Shown here piece by piece: positions 1 through 7,359 of a stretch of 21,248 nt of DNA. The notes beneath the pieces were generated by a model. The model had not been told where the DNA came from. It searched no databases and saw only the letters and a program-made list of their open reading frames with translations. A program made the position numbers and the translations under genes. The stretch comes from Leptospira ellisii (GTDB lineage: Bacteria; Spirochaetota; Leptospiria; Leptospirales; Leptospiraceae). The first letter of the stretch is position 1. Every line of letters begins with the position of its first letter. The stretch lies in the NCBI RefSeq assembly GCF_002811955.1, contig NZ_NPEF01000048.1, forward strand, positions 1 through 21,248, written 5' to 3'.

Positions 1-925
1 GGGCGACGACTTCGGAAGGATTTTCCCCCCTACGCATGGCGATCAATCCCTGAACCCCCGATTCCCTGAGTTTGATTTTGGACGAATCCGGATCCCGGAT
101 CGCATAACTGAAAATTCCGTCGGATCGTTTCGGATATTCCTCCACGGACGCGAGATTGCCGATATAGATCGGAGTTCCTCCCGAGGAGGCGACGACGGTG
201 TTACGGATGTCGTCCGCGTTCTGAATGGCGCCTAACCCGCGTACGGCGAAACTCTGATCCCCTCTCGTAAGGGTATGTCCTCCGGTGTTTCTGTTGTTCG
301 AAGACACGGCCTCTATGACGTCCTGCAGGGAAAGATTGTAGCGGTAGATCCGATTGGGCGAGGTGATGACGTGATACTGTTTGACCAAACCTCCGAAGTT
401 GATCACGTCCGCGACTCCGGCCACTTGACGTAAGGCCGGAATGACCGTCCAATCCTGGATTGTTCTCAGATCCATGCCGGTCCATTCTTCCCCGGCCTCG
501 ATCGTATAACGGAAAATCTCTCCGACGGGGCCCGTGAGAGGGGCGAGGGAGACGTCCGCTTCCTCGGGTATATCCGCGTCTCTGATCTTCTCCAATACGA
601 GTTGCCTCGCGGTAAAGTCGCTGATCCCGTCTTCGAAGATCAGTTGTAGAACGCTCAAGCCGAAGATCGTTTTGGATCTGCGCGTCAACACGTAGGGAAC
701 CGTGTTGAGTTCCCTCTCCAGAGGAAGCGTCACCTGTCGTTCCACTTCGAGCGCGGCTTTGCCCGGGAACAAAGCGACGACCGTGACCTGAGTATCGCCC
801 ACGTCCGGATAGGCTTCCTTTTTGAGGTTGTTCCAAGACCAGATTCCTATACCGAAGACGCATAACGCTAGAAGGATGGCGGGGATCCTTTTTTTAAGCG
901 AGAATTCTATAAGTCGATCGATCAT
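1..925 (-). CDS. Heavy-metal-efflux (CzcA/CusA-type) RND inner-membrane pump, N-terminal part
   Basis: Proton-driven inner-membrane pump of a tripartite efflux complex. Only the first ~308 residues are inside the window; the 3' end lies beyond base 1. The ATG at 925 opens a short cytoplasmic segment (MIDRLIEFSLKKR) followed by transmembrane helix 1 (about residues 14-31). The porter-domain text then matches the HME branch of RND pumps: AYPDVGDTQV, a proline/glycine segment FPGKAALEVERQVTLPLE, LIFEDG, ARQLVLEKI, TGPVGEIF, and IQDWTVIPALRQVAGVADV followed by NRIYRYNLSLQDVIEA. These resemble CzcA/CusA more than AcrB. The residues that would settle substrate (TM4 charged residues, Met/Glu metal sites) are outside the window, so metal specificity is not established. 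The gene follows the adaptor gene by only 3 nt, so it is surely in the same operon. Confidence 0.9.
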   Translation of the reverse strand, partial: MIDRLIEFSLKKRIPAILLALCVFGIGIWSWNNLKKEAYPDVGDTQVTVVALFPGKAALEVERQVTLPLERELNTVPYVLTRRSKTIFGLSVLQLIFEDGISDFTARQLVLEKIRDADIPEEADVSLAPLTGPVGEIFRYTIEAGEEWTGMDLRTIQDWTVIPALRQVAGVADVINFGGLVKQYHVITSPNRIYRYNLSLQDVIEAVSSNNRNTGGHTLTRGDQSFAVRGLGAIQNADDIRNTVVASSGGTPIYIGNLASVEEYPKRSDGIFSYAIRDPDSSKIKLRESGVQGLIAMRRGENPSEVVA

Positions 926-928
926 ATT

Positions 929-1963
929 CTAAAACCCGAAACTGATCCCTTTGAGAAGGACGACCCCGTCGACCACGATCTCGTCCCCTTCGCGCAGCCC
1001 TTCCTTGACGATGGTCCTTTCCTCTCCGGAAGAACCCAATACGACCTGGGTTCTTCGGAAGGAATTTTCGTCTTCCTTTAGAAAAACGTAATGTTTCTCG
1101 TCCACCGTGACGATCGCGTGATTAGGGATCGCGAGAACGGAGGAGCGGGGATCGCCGAAGTCCACTCTCGCGAACATTCCGGGAAGAATCCTCTCCTTCG
1201 TATTCCTGAGCGTAACCCGGACCTTCACCGCCCTTAGAACCGGATCGATCACTTCTCCGACTGCTTCCGCCTTACCGATGAAAACCTTTCCGGGAAACGA
1301 GGAGAATTGTATCTTCACTTCCTCCCCGTTCTCCACTTCGCTGAGTTGCGACTCCGGTACGTCGCAGATGATCCAATACGAAGAACCGGAAACGACGTCG
1401 AGTTCCTTCGGATTAAACCCGATAGTTCTCAGTTTGGATTCGGCTTCGCCCGATTCCGCTTTCGCGACCGCGAAGTTGGATTCCGCCTCCGTGACGTCCC
1501 TTCTCGTCGCCGCTTGATTGGCGTACATGTCTTTGACGCGGGTAAGGTCCTTATAGGCTTTGGACGCGACGGCTCGTGTGCGTTTGTATTCGGAATAAAG
1601 GTGGGTCGTTTCTCCCGAATCGAAAAGGATCAATTTCTCCCCCGAGTTTACGGAAGCGTTGATGCTTGCGATGACCCGTGCCGATGCGATGACCGAAAAC
1701 GCGGCGTTGCCTTTTCCGATTTTCTGATAGACCAAACGCGCAAGTCCGGGATGATCCGTCGGGAATTCGATTCTAACCCCCGCTTCGGTGACGCGAGGGC
1801 TTCTCGCTTTTTCCATTCTCCAGTGCTCCTGCGCCTTTCGGGAAGAATTCCAATTTTGGAATACGACCGCAAAAGCGAGGACGAGAATCGAACCGAAGAG
1901 AACGAGCCTCGGTTTTTTACGGTAAAACGCGACTAAACGTTCGAACAGGTTTTTAAGAATCAT
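929..1963 (-). CDS. RND efflux periplasmic adaptor (membrane fusion protein, CzcB/CusB-like)
   Basis: Periplasmic adaptor of 344 residues joining the inner-membrane pump to the outer-membrane channel. A single N-terminal membrane anchor lies around residues 18-37 after a Lys/Arg-rich start. A coiled-coil hairpin follows (about 115-180; KAYKDLTRVKDMYANQAATRR and an Ala/Glu-rich return helix). Beta-barrel and membrane-proximal domains come next, with typical text ERILPGMFARVDF, AIPNHAIV and REGDEIVVDGV near the C terminus. No His- or Met-rich metal-binding extension is visible. The ATG at 1963 has GGAG about 9 nt upstream and overlaps the TolC-like gene's stop codon by 4 nt (ATGA), indicating translational coupling. 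The family assignment is strong; metal versus organic substrate cannot be told from this protein. Confidence 0.9.
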   Translation of the reverse strand: MILKNLFERLVAFYRKKPRLVLFGSILVLAFAVVFQNWNSSRKAQEHWRMEKARSPRVTEAGVRIEFPTDHPGLARLVYQKIGKGNAAFSVIASARVIASINASVNSGEKLILFDSGETTHLYSEYKRTRAVASKAYKDLTRVKDMYANQAATRRDVTEAESNFAVAKAESGEAESKLRTIGFNPKELDVVSGSSYWIICDVPESQLSEVENGEEVKIQFSSFPGKVFIGKAEAVGEVIDPVLRAVKVRVTLRNTKERILPGMFARVDFGDPRSSVLAIPNHAIVTVDEKHYVFLKEDENSFRRTQVVLGSSGEERTIVKEGLREGDEIVVDGVVLLKGISFGF

Positions 1964-3324
1964 CGATCCGTCTCCATGTATGTTCCGCCTAACGTGTAGT
2001 TGACCGCTTCCAGACTTTCGATCCGATCCGTTTGAAGACGGATCATCTTCAAAAAACTGTCGCTATAGGCCTCGAAAAAATCCGCGAATTCCAGGATCGT
2101 AAGGTATTTTTTTCTATAGTTCTCCACCATCAACCCGGCGAGGTTCTGATAATCCTTCGTGAAGTAATCCTGATATTCCAAAAGAAGCCTTTCCTTTTCC
2201 TTCGCCTTTCCGACCGCGGAAAGGACCTCGGTCCGGATCGCGATCCGTTTCTCCTCGTATTTCGTCTTCTTCGCGGCGAGGACGAGTTCGGATTCCCGTA
2301 TGTTCCCTTGATTTCTGTCGAACGCGGGGATCGCCATGGAAAGGGTGACGCCGTAGTAGTTGTTGATGTAGTTACCGGCGCGGTCCCAACTTCCGCCCAA
2401 CTTCAAGTCCGGAATCGCGAGCGATTTTTGCAGGGCGAGATTGGTTTGTTCCGCCTTGACTCCGAATTCCAACGCTTTTAGATCCGGTCTTTTTTCGAGC
2501 GCGACCGAAAAAAGTTCCTGACCGCTTTTGGAAAGGATCGGACTTCGTTTATCCTCCGGGCCCTCCGTTTCTATCTCGAATACCGCGTCCGAAAAATCCG
2601 GTTCATTCAATAACAATTTTAGAATATTCTCCCTTTCTATTATACTACTTACGATTTCGGAACGATCCGTTTCGAGACGGAATAGGATGGATTTAAGACG
2701 CAGGACCTCCGAAAGGAGGATGTCCCGATTCTTATACACCGCTTCCGAGCTGCGGATCGTTTTTCTGAACGAACGGATGTTTTCGTCGAAAAATTCCAGG
2801 GATTTTTTGAGATAAAAAAGCCTGTAGAACGTGATCCGCAACTCCAATTTCAAGGTTCGCAGAAGATCGTAAAAATCCTGTTCCCCCGTGTTCACGTTCC
2901 ATTGAGCGAGCCGGATCCGCTTATCGCGTTTCCCGGCTAAAACGAATAGCTGTTCGATTTGAATCGCGGTCTGACCGTTTTTCGTGGTGTCCAAATAGCG
3001 GCCGGTATTTTGGTTATACGCGTTTTGATCCACGGAAATTACCGGATTGTCCCAAAGTCGGTTTTGGATCACTTCCGCCTTGGACGCCTCCACTTCCAGA
3101 CGTTTTGCGAGAAGCGAAAGATTGTTTCTAAGAAACGTCTCCTCCGCTTTTTTGAGGCTGATTCGTATCTTTTTTGGGGAATCCGATTCCTCCTTAGGGA
3201 CCGGATCTCCGAAAAACGCAACGGAATTTCCCCCCGTTTCGGAAAGGATCTCGAACGAAAAAAAGAATAGTATAATAAACTGAAGAATACGACGTAAAAC
3301 GACGCGTTGGGTCGATGCGAACAT
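1960..3324 (-). CDS. TolC/CzcC-like outer-membrane efflux channel
   Basis: Outer-membrane channel subunit of the tripartite pump, 454 residues from the chosen start. The N terminus (MFASTQRVVLRRILQF, then a Phe/Leu-rich stretch) is a signal peptide. No convincing lipobox cysteine is seen, unlike many CusC/OprM proteins. The body shows the outer-membrane efflux protein pattern of long amphipathic helices in two halves, e.g. AEETFLRNNLSLLAKRLEVE near the start and a second copy around EKRPDLKALEFGVKAEQTN followed by LKLGGSWDRAGNYINNYYGV, a typical beta-strand segment. I chose the ATG at 3324 because GGAG lies about 7 nt upstream. A TTG at 3369 in the same frame would add 15 residues before the signal peptide and has no ribosome-binding site. 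The gene overlaps the adaptor gene by 4 nt. Confidence 0.88.
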   Translation of the reverse strand: MFASTQRVVLRRILQFIILFFFSFEILSETGGNSVAFFGDPVPKEESDSPKKIRISLKKAEETFLRNNLSLLAKRLEVEASKAEVIQNRLWDNPVISVDQNAYNQNTGRYLDTTKNGQTAIQIEQLFVLAGKRDKRIRLAQWNVNTGEQDFYDLLRTLKLELRITFYRLFYLKKSLEFFDENIRSFRKTIRSSEAVYKNRDILLSEVLRLKSILFRLETDRSEIVSSIIERENILKLLLNEPDFSDAVFEIETEGPEDKRSPILSKSGQELFSVALEKRPDLKALEFGVKAEQTNLALQKSLAIPDLKLGGSWDRAGNYINNYYGVTLSMAIPAFDRNQGNIRESELVLAAKKTKYEEKRIAIRTEVLSAVGKAKEKERLLLEYQDYFTKDYQNLAGLMVENYRKKYLTILEFADFFEAYSDSFLKMIRLQTDRIESLEAVNYTLGGTYMETDR

Positions 3325-3396
3325 GGTCGGCTCCGAAATGACTTTTTGAAAGAAAGCAGATTCTACCAAAAAAGCGGAAGTCTGCGAGTATTTATT

Positions 3397-3753
3397 TTAG
3401 GAAATCGGGGGCGGAAGGTGGATGAGAAAATGCGAAAGTTTGAATATAGAGCCGACTCGAAGTAGGAATCGGTTCGATTCCGCTATCGTTTCGGATCGGA
3501 TCAAAAAGATTTCGTCGGATAGGATTTCGGATTCGACGGAATCCTGAAACCAAAATGGGGAAATCTCCTCGTCCCGTCCCTCGAACGAACGGGAAGGGAG
3601 TTTGTTTTTTGCTGTTTGAACCGCCTTGAGTTTTACGGAGACGTTCGCAAAATCCGTGTTTTCGGAATCGGTAAACACGAACAACAAAAGGTAAAAAAAG
3701 AAAATCGGAAGAATCCAATACGAGCTGCCGCGGATGAATTCGGTCCGTTTCAT
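3397..3753 (-). CDS. Small membrane-anchored protein of unknown function in the efflux operon
   Basis: I do not recognise a family. The ORF gives 118 residues from the ATG at 3753, or 124 from a TTG at 3771 that has AGGT upstream; the start is uncertain. It has one hydrophobic segment near the N terminus (SYWILPIFFFYLLLFVF) preceded by Lys/Arg, so a single-pass protein with most of its chain outside the cytoplasm is likely. The remainder is polar, with a hydrophobic C-terminal stretch ending in prolines. It sits on the same strand between tetR (stop about 20-40 nt upstream) and the TolC-like gene (start 72 nt downstream), which supports it being a real operon member. An overlapping ORF in another minus frame (3392-3718) lacks such features. 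It could be an accessory or periplasmic factor of the pump, but that is inference from position only. Confidence 0.6.
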   Translation of the reverse strand: MKRTEFIRGSSYWILPIFFFYLLLFVFTDSENTDFANVSVKLKAVQTAKNKLPSRSFEGRDEEISPFWFQDSVESEILSDEIFLIRSETIAESNRFLLRVGSIFKLSHFLIHLPPPIS

Positions 3754-3792
3754 AAGGAACGATTCAATCAAACGGACCTATTTTGAAAAGAA

Positions 3793-4353
3793 CTATTGCG
3801 CCCATCCGTTCTTTAGTATTTTAAAAAGCGCATCCAGGGTTTTTCGAGGATTGGTTGAATCGCTCGACCTATAATAAGCGTCCAAAACGTAATGCGCTAT
3901 GGATCCGGCTTCGGCTTGACTCAACTTCGTCTTTGCCTCTTTTATAAGAATCCTGGCCAGGGAGTTTTCGTATCTCGTGGAGATTCGTCTCTCGTAGAGG
4001 GAGAGTTCCGGAGTCGATCGCACGAGGTTTCTGAAATCCCGAACTAGTTTGCGATTCGCGGGGTTGAACGCCGGATTCCTCATCCCGAAATCGCGAAGGG
4101 CGTCGAGTACGGATACGCCTTTTTTCCGGGATACGACGGCCTCTATGAGTCGTTCCTCCCTCTCTGCGTCCTCGTCGAAAACCAGGGATTCCTTATTCGA
4201 GAAATAATTAAACAGGGTCGGTACCGAAACGTTGGCTAGTTTGGCGATTTCGGCGGTGGTTACCTCGTGATATCCGCGCTCGATAAAGAGTCTGGTGGCC
4301 ATATCGGAGATGGCTTTGCGGGTTTGTTTCTTTTTTAATTCTCTCAGTCCCAA
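3793..4353 (-). CDS. TetR-family transcriptional repressor
   Basis: DNA-binding regulator of 186 residues. The TetR_N helix-turn-helix is clear at about residues 10-55: ATRLFIERGYHEVTTAEIAK, then ANVSVPTLFNYFSNKESLV, with the typical GY/F..T...IA..A.VS..T.FNYF signature. The C-terminal ligand-binding and dimerisation part (about 60-186) is divergent, as usual. The start is TTG at 4353, supported by a strong ribosome-binding site GGGAGG about 8 nt upstream. The gene is divergent from the TetX-like monooxygenase and heads the minus-strand efflux genes. The palindrome at 4396-4435 lies 43-82 nt upstream of this start and is the natural operator, so autorepression and control of both arms is likely (inference). 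The ligand is unknown; a flavin-enzyme substrate or pump substrate is the obvious guess. Confidence 0.92.
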   Translation of the reverse strand: MGLRELKKKQTRKAISDMATRLFIERGYHEVTTAEIAKLANVSVPTLFNYFSNKESLVFDEDAEREERLIEAVVSRKKGVSVLDALRDFGMRNPAFNPANRKLVRDFRNLVRSTPELSLYERRISTRYENSLARILIKEAKTKLSQAEAGSIAHYVLDAYYRSSDSTNPRKTLDALFKILKNGWAQ

Positions 4354-4395
4354 AACGTAACCTCCCTTTTTTAGGCGCGGGATCGCGCTCGTTTA

Positions 4396-4435
4396 AAAAT
4401 TTAATTGACTTAAATATTTTAGTCAATTAAATTTT
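4396..4435. promoter_or_regulatory. 40-bp palindromic operator with symmetric divergent promoter elements
   Basis: The left arm AAAATTTAATTGACT (4396-4410) and right arm AGTCAATTAAATTTT (4421-4435) are exact reverse complements. The 10-nt centre (4411-4420) is itself self-complementary except for its outermost pair. Each arm supplies TTGACT, a -35-like hexamer one base off consensus (plus strand 4405-4410; minus strand 4426-4421). Exactly 17 bp beyond each lies the same -10-like hexamer TAAATT (plus 4428-4433; minus 4403-4398). One dyad therefore carries face-to-face promoters for tetR (minus) and the monooxygenases (plus). A TetR dimer or pair of dimers bound here would occlude both. The promoter and operator roles are inferred; the dyad is directly visible. 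Confidence 0.78.
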
Positions 4436-4472
4436 ATATGAAATCGTCTATTTATGAAAAAGGGGATTTATC

Positions 4473-5621
4473 ATGTCTCACGTCAATCACGTCCCGATCG
4501 CAATCATAGGCGCCGGTCTCGGCGGCCTGACGCTCGCCAGAGTCCTTCACGTTCACGGCATCGCCGCGACGATCTTTGAAGCGGAGGAATCCGCGAACGC
4601 GCGCAAACAGGGAGGTATGCTCGATATCCACGAATACAACGGACAATTGGCGCTCAAAGCCGCCGGACTTTTCGATCGGTTCCTCGAAATCATCCGCGCC
4701 GGAGCGCAGGCATCCCGGATACTCGATAAGAAAGGCGACGTTCTTCTGGAGGAGCCCGACGAAGGAGGAGGTCGTCCGGAGGTGTTGCGAGGAGATCTGC
4801 GTCGGATTCTGCTGAATTCACTTTCCGATGATACGGTCCGCTGGGGTCATAAAGTAAACGCGGTTTCCTCTCTCGGCGGCGGACGACACAAGGTGATCTT
4901 TACGAACGACTCCGCGGTTACGACCGATCTACTCGTAGGCGCGGACGGTGCTTGGTCGAAGGTCCGTCCGCTTCTTTCTTCGGCGAAACCGAAGTATACG
5001 GGTACGACGTTTGTGGAGACGTTTTTGTTCGACGTAGACGCGCGTCACAAGGGAACCGCACAAGCTGTAGGCGGCGGGGCCATGTATGCGTTTGCTCCGG
5101 GGAAGGGTATCGTGGCGCACCGCGAACCCGACGCGGTAATCCATACATACGCGCAGTTGAACAAACCGAAGGATTGGTTCGATCGTATCGACCTCTCCGA
5201 TCCTAAATATGCGTTAGCCTACATCGCCGATGAATTCGAAGGTTGGGCTCCCGAGCTTAGGGCGCTCGTCACCGACGGCGAGACGGATCCGGTGCTTCGG
5301 CCCATTCACACGCTTCCGATCGGACACAAATGGGACCGCTTTCCCGGAGTGACGTTGCTCGGAGACGCCGCTCATCTGATGGCTCCCTCCGGTGAAGGCG
5401 CCAATCTCGCGATGTTCGACGGTGCGGAACTAGGAAAGGCCATCGCCGCAAATCCGGACGACATGGAAGCGGCGCTCGAAACTTACGAAAAACAGCTCTT
5501 TTCGCGTAGCTCCGCGGAGGCCGTCGATTCGGAAGAGATCCTCGGGTTGTGTCTCGGCCCCGACTCGCCCCGCAGTTTGGTGGATTTTTTCAACGGTGTT
5601 AAGTTCGGAAATACTATATAA
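4473..5621 (+). CDS. FAD-dependent monooxygenase, TetX-like
   Basis: Class A flavoprotein hydroxylase of 382 residues, essentially the length of the tetracycline-modifying TetX (~388). It has the N-terminal Rossmann FAD motif IIGAGLGGLTLA (about 11-22), a GGMLDIHEYNGQ segment (about 47-58) matching the TetX GGTLDLH region, and LRGDLRRILLNSL (about 105-117). GADGAWSKVR (about 156-165) is the DG motif, and LLGDAAHLMAPSGEGANLAM (about 294-313) is the GD motif that binds the FAD ribityl chain. The ATG at 4473 has AAGGGG about 7 nt upstream. It is divergent from tetR and 10 nt upstream of a second flavin hydroxylase, suggesting induced co-expression. Similarity to TetX suggests hydroxylation of a polycyclic or aromatic compound. 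Actual tetracycline inactivation cannot be claimed, since many TetX-like enzymes have other substrates. Confidence 0.88.
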   Translation: MSHVNHVPIAIIGAGLGGLTLARVLHVHGIAATIFEAEESANARKQGGMLDIHEYNGQLALKAAGLFDRFLEIIRAGAQASRILDKKGDVLLEEPDEGGGRPEVLRGDLRRILLNSLSDDTVRWGHKVNAVSSLGGGRHKVIFTNDSAVTTDLLVGADGAWSKVRPLLSSAKPKYTGTTFVETFLFDVDARHKGTAQAVGGGAMYAFAPGKGIVAHREPDAVIHTYAQLNKPKDWFDRIDLSDPKYALAYIADEFEGWAPELRALVTDGETDPVLRPIHTLPIGHKWDRFPGVTLLGDAAHLMAPSGEGANLAMFDGAELGKAIAANPDDMEAALETYEKQLFSRSSAEAVDSEEILGLCLGPDSPRSLVDFFNGVKFGNTI

Positions 5622-5631
5622 GGAAAATATT

Positions 5632-7184
5632 ATGAATCAAACGGATCGAAGGCCGACATACGACGTAATCATCTCAGGAGCGGGCCCGTGGGTCTGTTCC
5701 TCGCCTGCGAATTGGCCTTGGCCGAATGTTCCGTGTTGATCTTGGAAAAGACGGAACATCCGAATTCGCCCTTGAAAAAAGTTCCGTTCGGAATCCGAGG
5801 ACTATCCGCTCCCACGATCGAAGCGTTTTATCGTCGCGGACTGCTCGAAGAACTTGAAATTCATAAACGTCTTAAGAATCCGCACGCCAACGTAGATCAA
5901 GGATCCCGTCGTCAGGTCGGGCACTTCGCCGGGATTCCGTTCCATAGCGGAGACGTCGATTCTTCGCAGTGGAAGTATCGTTCGTCGAACTCGACCGAAA
6001 CCAGTTTATTGTCCGAGATGGGGGAGTTGGAAACGATTCTGACACGAAGAGCGGAAGCACTGGGAGTGAAGATTCAACGCGGATTCGCGCTGACTTCCTT
6101 TGATTCGACCGAAGACGGTGTCGTCGTTCGCTCCGAAGATCGCATCTTCCAATGCGGATGGCTTGTAGGTTGTGACGGAAGCCGCAGCGTCGTTCGCAAG
6201 AACGGCGGTTTCGAATTCGCAGGCACGGAGCCGGAATTCACGGGATATTCCGTTCAAGTCGACCTCTCCGATCCGGAAAAACTCAAACCGGGTCGGAACG
6301 CGACAGCCGCGGGTATGTATTTGCAATCGCAGCCGGGTTACGTGATCCTGCAGGATTTCGACGGCGGAGCATTTCATACTTCGGAGAAGCCGATCACGTT
6401 GGAACACCTCCAGGATGTGTTGCGTCGCGTCTCCGGTACGGACGTCACGATCAACACGTTGTATATCGCGACCACATGGACCGATAGGGCGCGGCAGGCC
6501 ACGTCCTATCGCAACGGAAGGATTTTTTTAGCGGGCGATGCCGCGCACATTCACGCGCCGTTGGGAGGTCAAGGTTTGAATCTCGGAATCGGCGATGCGA
6601 TGAATCTCGGTTGGAAGCTCGCGGCGGCCGTTCGCAACGAAGCGCCGGAAAGTCTGTTGGACAGTTATCATATGGAACGGCATCCGATCGGAGTTCGGGT
6701 TTTGGATTGGTCTCGTGCTCAAGTGGCGATCATGCGGCCGGATCCTCATGCGCGCGCTCTCAACGCGATCGTTCGCGATCTTATGGATACGCGCGACGGC
6801 GCCACCTATTTTGCGGGAAGGGTGTGGGGTATCGACACTCGGTATGATCTCGGCGGTGATTCTCCTTTGTCGGGTCGCAGCGTTCCCGACTTCGAATTCG
6901 AGGACGGCGACAGAATCGGTCGAAGTATGTATGACGGCCGAGCGATTCTGCTCGATTTCGACGGAGACGTTTCGCTGAAAACCTTGGCGGGCGGTTACGG
7001 AGATCGAATGAAGTATGTTTGCGCCGAGGCGGGAGTGAAGGAACGGTTCGGCTTGAACGCCGCGCTGATTCGCCCGGACGGTATCATCGCCTGGGTTTCC
7101 GAAAGTGATCCGGATTACGACGGACTTGAAAACGCGGCCGCTCGTTGGTTCGTCCATCGTTCGAGTTCCGGCACGTCATCGTGA
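5632..7184 (+). CDS. Second FAD-dependent aromatic monooxygenase (MhpA/Rox-like), apparent frameshift near the start
   Basis: Class A flavin hydroxylase; about 517 residues if the frame is restored, matching the ~500-residue pentachlorophenol/3-HPP/rifampicin monooxygenase group. The ATG at 5632, with AGGA about 7 nt upstream, reads MNQTDRRPTYDVIISGAGP and then runs out of frame at WVCSS, stopping near 5739. The continuation VGLFLACELALAE is in a different frame from 5688. Adding one base after 5687 restores GAGPVGLFLA, the FAD-binding motif. Later motifs are intact: LVGCDGSRSVVRK (DG motif), FLAGDAAHIHAPLGGQGLNLG (GD motif), and a C-terminal thioredoxin-like domain ending LIRPDGIIAWVS. A start at the GTG 5688 would lack half the dinucleotide motif and any ribosome-binding site. 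Either a sequencing indel in the G/C run or a recent inactivation explains this. Confidence 0.82.
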
Positions 7185-7197
7185 GACCGAACTCTTT

Positions 7198-7225
7198 CGG
7201 CTATCGATAGATAATTCGATAGCCG
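7198..7225 (+). terminator. Hairpin downstream of the monooxygenase genes, candidate terminator
   Basis: Arms CGGCTATCGA (7198-7207) and TCGATAGCCG (7216-7225) are perfect reverse complements, 10 bp, around an 8-nt loop. It lies 13 nt after the stop codon of the second monooxygenase. No T-run follows, so it is not a textbook intrinsic terminator; it may act as an mRNA 3' stabilising hairpin. Position and stem strength favour an end-of-operon role. Confidence 0.5.
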
Positions 7226-7278
7226 CGCCGATTCGCCGCCGAATTTCGGATTCATAAACGTGACAAACGGGATAGATC

Positions 7279-7294
7279 GCGTTTTTATAAACGC
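7279..7294. repeat. Short inverted repeat upstream of the propeller lipoprotein gene
   Basis: GCGTTT (7279-7284) and AAACGC (7289-7294) are 6-bp inverted arms around TTAT. They sit in the 175-bp gap before the lipoprotein gene, about 65 nt upstream of its start. The gap also holds weak promoter-like text (GTGACA at 7260 and TATAAA at 7286, spacing 20 bp, longer than ideal). The repeat could be an operator half-site or nothing. Confidence 0.25.
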
Positions 7295-7359
7295 ACAAAT
7301 GAGATATGGCGTATCCGCCTGATCCGTGAGAAAGTTATGATCCAAGGAGTTGTTAGACC

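Noticed and set aside
201..863. 220-residue minus-strand open frame inside the RND pump gene
   Set aside because: Arg/Gly/Ser-rich composition with no motif; it lies in another frame of the clearly conserved CzcA-like pump.
1307..1936. 209-residue plus-strand open frame opposite the adaptor gene
   Set aside because: Antisense shadow of the adaptor coding sequence; Phe/Arg-rich low-information translation and no ribosome-binding site.
3392..3718. 108-residue minus-strand frame overlapping the small efflux-operon protein
   Set aside because: Lacks a membrane segment and ribosome-binding site; the alternative frame is the better candidate.
6528..7157. 209-residue minus-strand open frame opposite the second monooxygenase
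   Set aside because: The plus strand encodes intact flavin-hydroxylase motifs over the same span; the antisense frame has no recognisable domain.
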